64,000 nt of DNA from DASZKW01 sp035552775 (GCA_035552775.1 DASZKW010000104.1:15819-79818), one strand, 5' to 3'; positions 43,813-52,162 are shown, numbered from the stretch's first letter. Numbers and translations: made by a program. The notes: generated by a model not told the origin, from the sequence alone.

Positions 43813-44292
43813 GTGAGCGGCAAACCGCAGGCCAAGGTCCTAACCGTTTCTGACGGCGTGGTTGCCGGTACCCGCAAGGACCTGTCCGGTGCCGCCCTGG
43901 CCGACACCCTGGTGGCCGCCGGCTACGAGGTGGTCGAACGCTCGGCCACCGCCGACGGCGTGGCCGCGGTGGCCGGGGCCCTGGTCCGCCTCACCTCCGG
44001 CTTCGCCGGCCTGCTGGTCACCACCGGGGGCACGGGCTTCGGGCCACGGGACCAGACGCCGGAGGGCACCAAGGAGATCCTCGAGCGCGACGCTCCAGGA
44101 CTGGCCGAGGCCATGCGCCTGGTCAATCCCCTGGGGCGCCTGTCGAGAGGCGTGGCCGGGATCCGGGGCCACAGCGTCATCCTCAACACGCCGGGGTCGC
44201 CCACCGGGGCGGTCGAGTGTGTCAACGCCGTCCTCGAGGTCATCCCCCACGCCCTCGACCTGCTCGTCGGACAGCCGACACCGCACCCGTGA
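43813..44292 (+). CDS. moaB: molybdopterin adenylyltransferase / MoaB-type protein
   Basis: 159 residues from GTG 43813. Activates molybdopterin with ATP before metal insertion in MogA; MoaB relatives share the fold. Motifs: LTVSDGVVAGTRKDLSG, VTTGGTGFGPRDQTPEG and the C-terminal LNTPGSPTGAVECV. No other moco genes are near; it occupies the place where rpe lies in many actinobacteria. GTGA overlap with ribD. Confidence 0.87.
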   Translation: MSGKPQAKVLTVSDGVVAGTRKDLSGAALADTLVAAGYEVVERSATADGVAAVAGALVRLTSGFAGLLVTTGGTGFGPRDQTPEGTKEILERDAPGLAEAMRLVNPLGRLSRGVAGIRGHSVILNTPGSPTGAVECVNAVLEVIPHALDLLVGQPTPHP

Positions 44293-45305
44293 GCGACCTC
44301 GGGAGCGGCGTCAGCGGGGCCACTCGCGACGACGAGGCGTGGATGGGGGAGGCGTTGGCGGCCGGCGCCGCCGTGCGCGGGTGCACCTCACCCAACCCGT
44401 GGGTCGGCTGTGTGATCGTCCCCGACGGCGACGCCCCCGCGTGCGAGGGCGCCTCCGAGCCTGCCGGCGGCGCGCACGCCGAGGCGGTCGCCGTCGCCCT
44501 CGCCGGCAGGTCGGCCGCAGGCGCAACCGCATACGTCACCCTCGAGCCGTGCAGTCATCACGGGCTCACCCCTCCCTGCGCCGACGCCCTGATCGCCGCC
44601 GGCGTGGCCCGGGTGGTGGTCGCCATCGAGGACCCCGACCCTCGGGTGTCCGGCGCCGGTCTGCGCCGCCTGCGCCAAGCCGGGATCGACGTAACAGTCG
44701 GGGTGCTCGCCGGGGAGGTCACGGACTGCCTCGGCCCCTACCTGAAGCAGCGCCGCACCGGGCGGCCCTGGGTGGTCCTCAAGCTCGCCACTTCCCTCGA
44801 CGGTCGCATCGCCGCGCCCGACGGGTCCAGCCGCTGGCTTACCGGTCCCGAGGCGAGGGCCGACGCCCACCGCCTGCGCGCCGAGAGCGACGCCGTGCTG
44901 GTCGGCGCGGGGACGGTGCGCGCCGACGACCCCGCCTTGACCGTACGCCACGCCGACGGCCGGGACCCCCTGCGCGTGGTGCTCGGTGCCGCACCGCCGG
45001 GGGCCCGTGTCCACCCCGCCCTCGAGCTCTCCGGCGATCTCGCCGGCGTCCTCGACGCGCTGGGCGGCCGAGGCGTGCTCCAGCTCCTCGTCGAGGGGGG
45101 GGCGAACGTCGCCCACCAGTTCCACCGCGCCGGCCTGGTCGACCGCTACGTGTTGTACCTCGCCCCAGCCCTCTTCGGCGGCGACGACGGGCGCCCTGCC
45201 TTCGCCGGGCCGGGCGCGGCCACCGTCGCCGACGTATGGCGCGGCACCGTCGTCGACGTCCGCCGTCTCGGCCCGGATCTCCGGGTTGAGCTGGCGGCGG
45301 CGTAG
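44289..45305 (+). CDS. ribD: bifunctional riboflavin deaminase/reductase
   Basis: Second and third steps of riboflavin synthesis from the GTP product. 338 residues from GTG 44289. Deaminase half with zinc ligands HAE (in GGAHAEAVAVA) and PCSHHGLTPPC; reductase half from about 155 with VLKLATSLDGRIA, AESDAVLVGAGTVRADDP and LLVEGGANV. Slightly short in the reductase middle. Start of the rib block ribD-ribE-ribBA-ribH. Confidence 0.93.
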   Translation: MSDLGSGVSGATRDDEAWMGEALAAGAAVRGCTSPNPWVGCVIVPDGDAPACEGASEPAGGAHAEAVAVALAGRSAAGATAYVTLEPCSHHGLTPPCADALIAAGVARVVVAIEDPDPRVSGAGLRRLRQAGIDVTVGVLAGEVTDCLGPYLKQRRTGRPWVVLKLATSLDGRIAAPDGSSRWLTGPEARADAHRLRAESDAVLVGAGTVRADDPALTVRHADGRDPLRVVLGAAPPGARVHPALELSGDLAGVLDALGGRGVLQLLVEGGANVAHQFHRAGLVDRYVLYLAPALFGGDDGRPAFAGPGAATVADVWRGTVVDVRRLGPDLRVELAAA

Positions 45306-45316
45306 GAGAAGAAGCG

Positions 45317-45979
45317 GTGTTCACGGGCATAGTCGAGGAACTCGGGCGCCTGACAGGGCGCAGCGGGTCCGGCCGCAGCGTCGAGCGCTTTGTCTTCGAC
45401 GCGCCCGTGGTCACCGCCAGCTGCGCGGTGGGCGACTCTATCGCCGTAAACGGCTGTTGCCTGACCGTTGTCGACCTGGCCGACCGATGGTGGGCGGCCG
45501 ACGTGGTGGGCGAGACGCTCGCCACGACGACCCTCGCCGCCCTGGCGCCCGGTGATCCGGTCAACCTGGAGCGCGCCTTGCGCCTAGCCGACCGCCTCGG
45601 CGGTCACCTGGTGCAAGGACACGTCGACGGTGTCGGGGAGGTATCCAGCGCCGCTCCCGACCTCAGCGTACGCGTGCCGGGGAGCCTGATGCCATACCTC
45701 GTGGCCAAGGGCTCGGTCACGGTGGACGGTTGCAGCCTCACCGTCCTGGAAGCGCTAGCTGACAGCTTCAGCGTGGCCGTCATACCCCACACCGCCGAGG
45801 TCACTACCCTGGGACGGCGCCGTCCGGGGGATGGGGTCAACCTGGAGGTGGACATGATCGCCAAATACGTGGAGCGGTTGCTTCGCGGCTGGGCGAGGTC
45901 GCCGTGCACCGAGCGAGCCTCGGCGAAAGAGCCGGCGACGCGAGGCGTGGTGATTGAGCCCGCCCGAGGGGAGGGGTGA
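45317..45979 (+). CDS. ribE: riboflavin synthase alpha chain
   Basis: Dismutates lumazine to riboflavin. 220 residues, GTG start with AGGAG about 9 nt ahead. Two lumazine-binding repeats: the first from MFTGIVEELG with VGDSIAVNGCCLTV, the second from GGHLVQGHVDGVG with VDGCSLTV. The last about 25 residues (SPCTERASAKEPATR on) exceed the family and look like an extra tail. ribBA follows after three bases. Confidence 0.95.
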   Translation: MFTGIVEELGRLTGRSGSGRSVERFVFDAPVVTASCAVGDSIAVNGCCLTVVDLADRWWAADVVGETLATTTLAALAPGDPVNLERALRLADRLGGHLVQGHVDGVGEVSSAAPDLSVRVPGSLMPYLVAKGSVTVDGCSLTVLEALADSFSVAVIPHTAEVTTLGRRRPGDGVNLEVDMIAKYVERLLRGWARSPCTERASAKEPATRGVVIEPARGEG

Positions 45980-45982
45980 GGG

Positions 45983-47194
45983 GTGCCCCTGGCACCGATC
46001 GAAGACGCCGTTGCAGCCATCCGGCGGGGGGAAATGGTCCTAGTCGTCGACGACGAGGACCGGGAGAACGAGGGGGACCTCATCGTCGCCGCCGGCGCCG
46101 CCACGCCGGAGGCCATGGCGTTCTTCGTCAAGCACACGTCGGGGCTGATTTGTGCCGCGGTCACCTGCGACAGGGCCGACGCCCTCGACCTGCCGTTGAT
46201 GGTGGCGCGCAACACCGAATCACAGCGGACCGCCTTCACTGTCACCGTCGACGCCCGCCACGGCACCACCACCGGTATCTCCGCCGCCGACCGTGCAGCC
46301 ACCGCGCGGGCCTTGGTCGACCCTGCGACGGGACCGTTCGACCTGGCCCGACCAGGACACCTCCACGTGCTTCGTGCCAGGGACGGCGGTGTCCTCAAGC
46401 GTGCCGGGCACACCGAGGCCGCCGTCGACCTGGCCCGCCTGGCCGGGCTCGAGCCCGCCGGGGTGCTCTGCGAGGTGGTCACCGAGGACGGTCTGGGCAT
46501 GGCCAGGCGCGACGATCTCGAGCGCTTTGCCGCCGAGCACGGCCTTTTGCTGACGTCTATCGCCGATCTCATCCGTTACCGTCGCCAGCAGGAGAAGCTG
46601 GTACGGCGGCTCGCAGAGGCCCGGCTGCCAACCGAGTGGGGCGAGTTCCGCTGCGTCGCCTACGAGAGCGTCCTCAACAAAGACACCCACGTAGCCTTCG
46701 TAATGGGTGAGCCGGCCGGCCGGGCCGGCGTGTTGGTGAGGGTCCACAGCGAATGCCTCACCGGCGATGTGTTCGGGTCGCTTCGCTGCGACTGTGGTAA
46801 CCAGCTGCGCACGGCGATGGCCACCATCGCCGCCGAGGGCCTCGGGGTGGTCGTCTACCTTCGAGGGCACGAGGGACGCGGCATCGGCCTGGCCCACAAG
46901 CTCGAGGCCTACGAGCTTCAAGACACGGGCCTCGATACCGTGGACGCCAATGTGGCCCTCGGGTTGCCAGTCGACAGCCGAGAGTACGGAATCGGTGCCC
47001 AGATACTGGTCGACCTCGGACTGACGACCATGCGGATCATGACCAACAACCCGGCCAAGCTCGGCGGGTTGGAGGGCTTCGGCCTCACGATCGTCGAGCA
47101 GGTGCCCGTCCCCCCTCATGTCACCGATGACAACCTCCGCTACCTGCGGACCAAGCGAGAACGGATGGGCCACCGGCTGGAGGGCCTGCAATGA
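45983..47194 (+). CDS. ribBA: 3,4-dihydroxy-2-butanone 4-phosphate synthase / GTP cyclohydrolase II
   Basis: Supplies both precursors of riboflavin. 403 residues, GTG start. RibB half (1-200): DDEDRENEGDLI acidic loop, TGISAADRAATARAL, GHTEAAVDLARLAG. RibA half (about 205-400): VHSECLTGDVFGSLRCDCG with the three zinc cysteines, LRGHEGRGIGL and the NNPAKLGGLEGFG stretch. Both halves complete. Overlaps ribH by 4 nt. Confidence 0.95.
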   Translation: MPLAPIEDAVAAIRRGEMVLVVDDEDRENEGDLIVAAGAATPEAMAFFVKHTSGLICAAVTCDRADALDLPLMVARNTESQRTAFTVTVDARHGTTTGISAADRAATARALVDPATGPFDLARPGHLHVLRARDGGVLKRAGHTEAAVDLARLAGLEPAGVLCEVVTEDGLGMARRDDLERFAAEHGLLLTSIADLIRYRRQQEKLVRRLAEARLPTEWGEFRCVAYESVLNKDTHVAFVMGEPAGRAGVLVRVHSECLTGDVFGSLRCDCGNQLRTAMATIAAEGLGVVVYLRGHEGRGIGLAHKLEAYELQDTGLDTVDANVALGLPVDSREYGIGAQILVDLGLTTMRIMTNNPAKLGGLEGFGLTIVEQVPVPPHVTDDNLRYLRTKRERMGHRLEGLQ

Positions 47195-47703
47195 GCGACA
47201 AGGGCATCGAGGGCGGCGCCGTCGAGGGTGGCATGGTCGGGAGCGCGGTGGTCGAGGGGAACTTGTCGGGAGCGGGCCTGCGCGTAGCGCTGGTCTGTTC
47301 GCGCTTCAACCGCTTCATCACCGACGCGCTGCTTTCGGGTGCGCGCGACGGGTTGCGCCGCCACGGGGTAGCGGGGGATTCGGTATCGGTGGTGTGGGTG
47401 CCGGGGGCCTTCGAGATCCCACTCGCCGCCCAGCGGGCCGCCTCCAGCGGCCGCTTCGACGTTGTGGTCGCCCTGGGCGCCGTCATCCGCGGGGCCACCG
47501 GTCACTACGACGTGGTCGCCGGTCAGTGCGCAGCCGGAGTGCAGCGAGCCCAGCTCGATACCGGTGTCCCCATCATCTTCGGCGTGCTCACCACCGACGA
47601 CGTCGACCAAGCCATCGAGCGCTCCGGGGGCAAGGGGGGCAACAAGGGTTTCGAGGCCGCCCTGGCGGCTATCGAGATGGCGGCCGTGCTGCGTCAGCTG
47701 TAG
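47191..47703 (+). CDS. ribH: 6,7-dimethyl-8-ribityllumazine synthase
   Basis: Forms the icosahedral lumazine synthase. 170 residues from ATG 47191; the true core begins near residue 27, and the first 26 are Gly-rich. Motifs: VCSRFNRFITDALL, VWVPGAFEIPLAA, RGATGHYDVV, FGVLTTD and RSGGKGGNKGFEAA. Last gene of the rib block. Confidence 0.95.
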   Translation: MSDKGIEGGAVEGGMVGSAVVEGNLSGAGLRVALVCSRFNRFITDALLSGARDGLRRHGVAGDSVSVVWVPGAFEIPLAAQRAASSGRFDVVVALGAVIRGATGHYDVVAGQCAAGVQRAQLDTGVPIIFGVLTTDDVDQAIERSGGKGGNKGFEAALAAIEMAAVLRQL

Positions 47704-47728
47704 CCAGCCGGGAGGCGACAGCGCCGTG

Positions 47729-48157
47729 TCAGCCCGCCATTACCGTCACGTTGGTGGTGATGTACTCCGCGGTGCCCGGCTTGACGACCAGGGGGTCGGG
47801 GACCGGCGGCACCGACGGCTGGATGGCAGGGACCGTCACGTTGAACATGGCCTCGAACATCGCCCCCTTCAGCAGGATCACCTTGCCATTGAGGGTCTTG
47901 ATGGTCCAGTTGTTGGGCATGAGGATCAGTTGCAGCGTTCCCATCCCCGGGGTGACGAACGGCGGAGCCGTGTAGGGCATGGGCTCGAGAAGCTCCGGGG
48001 GGATCTGGTCACCCATCAAGCAGATGGGCGGCCCCGCGGCCAGCACCGTCGTTCCCGTGCCGAGCATGGGTACCGGAGGGATCAGCATGGGGACGATCGC
48101 CGGCGGCGCGATCGTCACTTTCAACATGTCTCCTGTGCGGATGATGAAATCGCCCAT
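47729..48157 (-). CDS. PAAR-like protein of unknown role
   Basis: 142 residues from ATG 48157, GAGGG 6 nt upstream. It is built of short beta segments with glycine/proline turns: MGDFIIRTGDMLKVTI, GTGTTVLAAGPPICLMGDQ, PPFVTPGMGTLQLIL, NGKVILLKGAMF, FNVTVPA and a closing ITTNVTVMAG. The V..G.P.CL.GD pattern and the needle-like, cysteine-poor beta character resemble PAAR-type spike-tip proteins of contractile injection systems. No transmembrane helix, no signal peptide. It lies alone on the minus strand between ribH and hisG, where hisE often sits in relatives. The assignment is structural resemblance only. Confidence 0.5.
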   Translation of the reverse strand: MGDFIIRTGDMLKVTIAPPAIVPMLIPPVPMLGTGTTVLAAGPPICLMGDQIPPELLEPMPYTAPPFVTPGMGTLQLILMPNNWTIKTLNGKVILLKGAMFEAMFNVTVPAIQPSVPPVPDPLVVKPGTAEYITTNVTVMAG

Positions 48158-48215
48158 CAATAACCCTCACTTAGCGGCGCCCGGCAATCATGGTAGCCCG
48201 GGCGGGGGCGCCCGG

Positions 48216-48221
48216 TAGGGT
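48216..48221 (+). promoter_or_regulatory. -10 box for leaderless hisG
   Basis: TAGGGT, seven bases before the hisG GTG; no ribosome site between. Confidence 0.45.
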
Positions 48222-48228
48222 TCGGGCC

Positions 48229-49104
48229 GTGCTGCGCCTCGTCCTACCCAAGGGTTCGCTCGAGCGGGCCACCTTGGAGCTGTTCGAGGCCGCGGATCTG
48301 GGCGTGCGGCGCAGCTCGGATGTGGACTACCGGGCCACCATCGACGACCCCCGCGTCGACGAGGTCCGGATCTTGCGCCCGCAGGAGATACCCCGCTACG
48401 TGTCCGAGGGCCTCTTCGACATCGGCATAACCGGGAGGGACTGGATCTCGGAGACGGCGAGCGAGGTCATCTCCCTCGGGGAGCTGCGCTACAGCAAGAC
48501 CACCTCCCAACCCATCCGGCTGGTACTCGCCGTCGCGGCCGACTCGCCTTGGCGCGCCGCGGCCGACCTGCCGGAGGGGGTTCGGGTCTCCACCGAGTAC
48601 CCCGAACTAACCGGTCGCTTCTTGTCGGGTCACGGGGTGGCCGCCGACATCCGGCTCTCCTACGGGGCGACCGAGGCCAAGGTCCCCGAGATCGCCGACG
48701 CGGTGGTCGAGATCACCGAGACCGGACGGGCGTTGCGTGCCGCCGGGTTGCGCATCATCGATACGGTCTTGGTGTCCTACACAGAGCTCATCGCCAACCC
48801 CGACGCCCATGCCGACCCGGACCGCCGCCATGCCATGGAGCAGGTACTGACTCTGCTCCTCGGCACCCTGTCTGCCCGGGAGCGGGTCCTGGTCAAGCTG
48901 AACGTGGAGGAGGGTGAGCTCGACGCCGTAGTGGCGCTGTTGCCCGCCATGAAGGCCCCGACCGTCTCCAAACTGTCCGGTCAGGGCGGCTACGCGGTGG
49001 AGACGGTGGTACCCAAGGCGATCATCAACACCCTGATCCCCGAGCTCAAGGATCACGGAGCGAGCGACATCATCGAGCTTCCCATCGCCAAGATCGTCCC
49101 GTGA
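48229..49104 (+). CDS. hisG: ATP phosphoribosyltransferase, long form
   Basis: First, feedback-controlled step of histidine synthesis. 291 residues from GTG 48229, keeping LRLVLPKGSLERATLELF as the N-terminus. DIGITGRDW and the PRPP-site region VVEITETGRALRAAGL are present, and the C-terminal regulatory domain (LLPAMKAPTVSKLSGQGGYAVETVV) marks the long, HisZ-independent type. Histidine inhibition would act there. No other his gene is in the window. Confidence 0.94.
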   Translation: MLRLVLPKGSLERATLELFEAADLGVRRSSDVDYRATIDDPRVDEVRILRPQEIPRYVSEGLFDIGITGRDWISETASEVISLGELRYSKTTSQPIRLVLAVAADSPWRAAADLPEGVRVSTEYPELTGRFLSGHGVAADIRLSYGATEAKVPEIADAVVEITETGRALRAAGLRIIDTVLVSYTELIANPDAHADPDRRHAMEQVLTLLLGTLSARERVLVKLNVEEGELDAVVALLPAMKAPTVSKLSGQGGYAVETVVPKAIINTLIPELKDHGASDIIELPIAKIVP

Positions 49105-49343
49105 GCATTTCCCGGTCGAGGGGGGAAGTGGTGGCGTTCGACCAAGATGTCGGGCTCGGCGAGGTGAGCAGCGAGGACGGCCGGCGCTACCGGTTCCACT
49201 GCACGGAGATCGCCGGCGGCTCACGGACGATCACGGTCGGCTCCCGGGTCGCCTTCGGGCTCAAGCCGGGCAGAAACGGCCAGTGGGAGGCGGGTGCGCT
49301 AGTCCTGCTGGGTGCCGCGGATCTGCACGAACGCCAGGCGTAG
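49101..49343 (+). CDS. cold-shock-domain-like small protein
   Basis: 80 residues, GTG overlapping the hisG stop. GEVVAFDQDVGLGEVSSEDGRRYRFHCTEI is a cold-shock-type OB-fold start (xGxVxxFDxxxGxGxI with an FHxTxI strand), but the aromatic RNP motifs KGFGFI/VFVHF are reduced. Possibly an RNA-binding protein. Its last 45 nt overlap the 3' end of the convergent gene. Confidence 0.65.
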   Translation: MSISRSRGEVVAFDQDVGLGEVSSEDGRRYRFHCTEIAGGSRTITVGSRVAFGLKPGRNGQWEAGALVLLGAADLHERQA

Positions 49344-49718
49344 CTGGGCCAGCCCTTCCAACAGTTGGGCCTCGGGCTCACCGAGGCGACCGGCCATCCC
49401 CTCCACCAGGGCGCCGAGGGAGTCGATCGCCAGTCGGGCCTGGTCGAGCTGCGGCGGCTGGAGCGACAGGTGCAGCGCCGCCAGCTCGAAGAGGCCGAAG
49501 GCGTGGTTGGCCACCACCACCTCGGCCGGGGTGCGGGCGAGCTGGTCTTGGAGGTCGGCCATGCGGGCGGCCAGTTCCTCCCCGGTGGGCTCGCTCCCGG
49601 CGGGCTGCTCGGCCCCGGCGCCGGGCGGCGAAGTGGGTTGTGCTCCAGGGGCGGCGGGGGCCGGCGAGGGTTCCCGGGGTACCGGCCGCTCACCGCCTGG
49701 CGTCCACAGCGAACTCAT
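49299..49718 (-). CDS. conserved hypothetical protein (DUF1844-like)
   Basis: 139 residues. The N-terminal 60 are Pro/Ala-rich and probably disordered; the rest is helical: QLARTPAEVVVANHAFGLFELAALHLS then AIDSLGALVEGMAGRLG and LLEGLAQLRLAFVQI. That helical core is shared by many actinobacterial proteins next to infC. No enzyme motif. A TAGGGT -10 box (49725-49730, minus strand) lies six bases before the ATG, so it is likely leaderless. Confidence 0.65.
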   Translation of the reverse strand: MSSLWTPGGERPVPREPSPAPAAPGAQPTSPPGAGAEQPAGSEPTGEELAARMADLQDQLARTPAEVVVANHAFGLFELAALHLSLQPPQLDQARLAIDSLGALVEGMAGRLGEPEAQLLEGLAQLRLAFVQIRGTQQD

Positions 49719-49724
49719 TGCGCT

Positions 49725-49730
49725 ACCCTA
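49725..49730 (-). promoter_or_regulatory. -10 box of the DUF1844-like gene
   Basis: TAGGGT on the minus strand, followed by AGCGCA and the ATG. On the plus strand the same patch reads TACCCT (49724-49729) and could serve infC in the other direction. Confidence 0.45.
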
Positions 49731-49904
49731 CGATGAAATCAACAAGACGGAAGCGGAGCCTCGGCTCCCACCCGGCTACTACCGTCCGGCTCCGGCCGGG
49801 GGTTGGTGCGTCGGGTTGTTCGACCGCACAGGGCGGGCGTTGCTTCCCGACGCCTGCCCTTGTCGCGTGTGCGGCGGGGGCCCCCGACCAAGGAGTGATG
49901 CCGC
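49731..49904 (+). promoter_or_regulatory. structured 5' leader of infC
   Basis: About 170 nt without a supported gene. Contains GGAGC/GCTCC near 49753, an eight-base perfect pair GCGTCGGG (49808-49815) with CCCGACGC (49846-49853), and GGGGGCCCCC (49876-49885) just before the AAGGAG ribosome site (49890-49895). The last two could control access to that site. No known leader class recognised. Confidence 0.4.
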
Positions 49905-50582
49905 ATAGCCGCTGCAACAGACCATAACGAGCACCGGACGAACGACCGGATCCGAGCTCGCGAGGTCCGCCTGATCGACCCCGACGGCCAGCAGCTCGGA
50001 GTCAAGCCGCTGCCCGAAGCCCTTTCGATCGCCCGTCAGCTCGATCTCGATCTGGTGGAAGTGGCCCCCGAGGCCAACCCGCCGGTGTGCCGGATCATGG
50101 ATTTCAACCGCTTCAAGTACGAGGCGGCCCAGCGGGCCAAGGAGTCGCGCCGCAAGACCACCAGCACGAGCATCAAGGAGATGAAGTACCGGCCGAAGAT
50201 AGGCACCGGCGACTTCGACACCAAGACGCGGCAGGTGGCCCGCTTTCTCGGCGAGGGACACAAGGTGAAGATCACGATCATGTTCAGAGGCCGAGAGATG
50301 AGCCACCCCGAGCTCGGCAAGAAGATCCTCGACCACGTCGCCACGACCGTGGGCCCTGTGGCCAAGGTGGAGGCCGCTCCCAAGCTCGACGGCCGCAACA
50401 TGATCATGGTGCTCGCGCCCGACCGTCGGGCTCAGCAGGCGGCGGCCAAGGCGGCCAAGGCGGCCGCTTCGGGAGCCACCAACGGGGCTCTCGCCGCTCC
50501 CGCGGCCGTCATCGCAGCAACTACCGAGCAGTCCGGGCCGGCCGCGCCCGCCCCCACCGTACCGGTCACAGAGGAGTCGTAG
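49905..50582 (+). CDS. infC: translation initiation factor IF-3
   Basis: Binds the 30S subunit and checks start codons. I start it at the ATA codon 49905: AAGGAG lies 9 nt upstream, the frame closes at TGA 49896, and the family N-terminus (NDRIRAREVRLI) begins 14 codons later. No ATG, GTG or TTG exists in frame until far inside the protein. Rare AUU/AUA/AUC starts are the rule for infC because IF-3 discriminates against them and so limits its own synthesis. 225 residues; DFNRFKYEAA and EMKYRPKIGTGDFDTK are signatures; the last 40 are an Ala-rich tail. First gene of infC-rpmI-rplT. Confidence 0.92.
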   Translation: MAAATDHNEHRTNDRIRAREVRLIDPDGQQLGVKPLPEALSIARQLDLDLVEVAPEANPPVCRIMDFNRFKYEAAQRAKESRRKTTSTSIKEMKYRPKIGTGDFDTKTRQVARFLGEGHKVKITIMFRGREMSHPELGKKILDHVATTVGPVAKVEAAPKLDGRNMIMVLAPDRRAQQAAAKAAKAAASGATNGALAAPAAVIAATTEQSGPAAPAPTVPVTEES

Positions 50583-50584
50583 GC

Positions 50585-50779
50585 ATGCCGAAGATGAAGA
50601 CTGACAGAGGGGCCGCCAAGCGGTTCAAGGTGACCGGTACCGGCAAGCTGCGCCGGCGCAGGGCGTTCCGATCCCATATCTTGGAGAAGAAGTCCTCCAC
50701 CCGCACCCGCCGACTGGCCCGCCCCGCCGAGGTCGCCCCCGGTGACATGAAGGCAGTCAAGCGCCTGCTCGGGCGCTGA
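50585..50779 (+). CDS. rpmI: 50S ribosomal protein L35
   Basis: 64 residues, basic. MPKMKTDRGAAKRFKVTGTGKL and a conserved basic middle are the L35 signature. Two bases after the infC stop. Confidence 0.97.
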   Translation: MPKMKTDRGAAKRFKVTGTGKLRRRRAFRSHILEKKSSTRTRRLARPAEVAPGDMKAVKRLLGR

Positions 50780-50842
50780 ACACACCCGTCTCAGCGAGCG
50801 GTTGACCCTCGGGTCCCGCCCCAACCCCGAAAAGGAGCAACG

Positions 50843-51253
50843 ATGGCCCGGGTCAAGCGCGCCGTTGCCAGCAAGAAGCACCGTCGTGCCGTTCTCGAGG
50901 ACGCTCAGGGATACTACGGCAACAAGAGCCGGAGCTTCCGGGCTGCGCACGAGCAGGTCCTACACTCGCGCCAGTACGCGTTCCGGGACCGCCGGGCGCG
51001 AAAGGGCGATTTTCGCCAGCTGTGGATCCAGCGGATCAACGCCGCAGCTCGGGTCAACGGCACGAGCTACAGCCGGCTGATAGCGGGGCTTCGCGTCGCC
51101 GAAGTGACCGTCGACCGCAAGGTCCTCGCCGACCTCGCCGTGCGTGACGCCGAGGCCTTCGCCTCCCTGGTCGCTGTGGCCAAGGCGGCCACCGGCAATG
51201 ACAGCCAGGCACCTGGTGCATCTGAGCGGGCGACACCGCCCGTGGCCAGCTAA
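50843..51253 (+). CDS. rplT: 50S ribosomal protein L20
   Basis: 136 residues. MARVKRAVASKKHRRAVLED, YYGNKSRSFRAA and RRARKGDFRQLWIQRINAA are invariant L20 parts. The final about 18 residues (NDSQAPGASERATPP) extend beyond the family. AAGGAG precedes the ATG. Binds early to 23S rRNA. Confidence 0.97.
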   Translation: MARVKRAVASKKHRRAVLEDAQGYYGNKSRSFRAAHEQVLHSRQYAFRDRRARKGDFRQLWIQRINAAARVNGTSYSRLIAGLRVAEVTVDRKVLADLAVRDAEAFASLVAVAKAATGNDSQAPGASERATPPVAS

Positions 51254-51271
51254 AGCGCTACTGAGCGGAGG

Positions 51272-52162
51272 ATGGCGCCGAGCCGCCTGGGCTACCGGCA
51301 CCAGCGAGTCCAGCGGCTCCGCCGCCTCGTTGCCCGGCGAAGCGCACGAGTGGCGGAGGGCTGCTTCGTCGTGGAGGGCGCCAAGGTGCTCGGGGTCGCC
51401 CTGGACGCGGGGGCGACCGTCGAGTCCGTCTACGTCGCCCCCGAGATGGTCCATGGCGATGCCGTCGCCGCGCTCGTCGAGCGCTGCGTGGATGCCGGCG
51501 CCCGGGTCTTCGATCTAGAGGAGGGCGTCCTGCCCCGGGTGGCGGGCACGGTCAGCCCCCAAGCGGTGCTTGCCGTGGTACCCACCACCGACATAACCCT
51601 CGAAGACCTGGGCGCCCTGGCGCCGGATCTGTTGGTGGTCTGCGTCGACGTTCGTGACCCCGGTAACGCCGGCGCCGTCCTGCGAGCAGCCGAGGCGGCA
51701 GGGGCGGGCGGAGTAGTCTCGTGCGGAACCTCGGTCGACCTGTTCAACCCGAAGACGGTACGAGCATCGGCGGGGGCGATCTTTCACGTGCCGGTAGTGG
51801 CCGGCGGTCCCCCGGAGGAGGTGCTCGAGGTGGTGGGGCGATGGGGCCTGCGCAGGCTCGCCACCGTCGTGCGCGCCGGTGAGGACTACACGACCGTCGA
51901 CCTCGCGGCGCCGGTGAGCATCGTGGTGGGCAACGAGGCGGAAGGACTGGCGCCCGGCCTGGAGGGCTGTCTGGATGCCCGGGTGACCATCCCTATGGCT
52001 GGGCGGACCGAGTCGCTGAACGTGGCCATGGCCACGGCGGTGATCTGCTTCGAGGCCGCTCGCCAGCGTCGCGCCGCGGCGGTAACGACTCCGGGGGCGC
52101 CCCAGACGGTCCAGGGGGCAGTCCGCCCCACGGCCCCCACCCGAGCGACGGTACAGCCGTGA
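51272..52162 (+). CDS. TrmH/SpoU family 23S rRNA 2'-O-methyltransferase
   Basis: 296 residues. N-terminal L30e-like substrate domain (LRRLVARRSARVAEGCFVVEGAKVL), C-terminal SPOUT knot: VDVRDPGNAGAVLRAAEAAG, SIVVGNEAEGL, IPMAGRTESLNVAMATAV. This gene follows rplT in many actinobacteria. Exact nucleotide target unknown; RlmB-type or thiostrepton-resistance-like activity are possible. GTGA overlap with the kinase gene. Confidence 0.9.
   Translation: MAPSRLGYRHQRVQRLRRLVARRSARVAEGCFVVEGAKVLGVALDAGATVESVYVAPEMVHGDAVAALVERCVDAGARVFDLEEGVLPRVAGTVSPQAVLAVVPTTDITLEDLGALAPDLLVVCVDVRDPGNAGAVLRAAEAAGAGGVVSCGTSVDLFNPKTVRASAGAIFHVPVVAGGPPEEVLEVVGRWGLRRLATVVRAGEDYTTVDLAAPVSIVVGNEAEGLAPGLEGCLDARVTIPMAGRTESLNVAMATAVICFEAARQRRAAAVTTPGAPQTVQGAVRPTAPTRATVQP

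Noticed and set aside
49312..49908. Plus-strand ORF across the infC leader
   Set aside because: Its main part is antisense to the DUF1844-like gene; the leader part shows palindromes and no recognisable protein.
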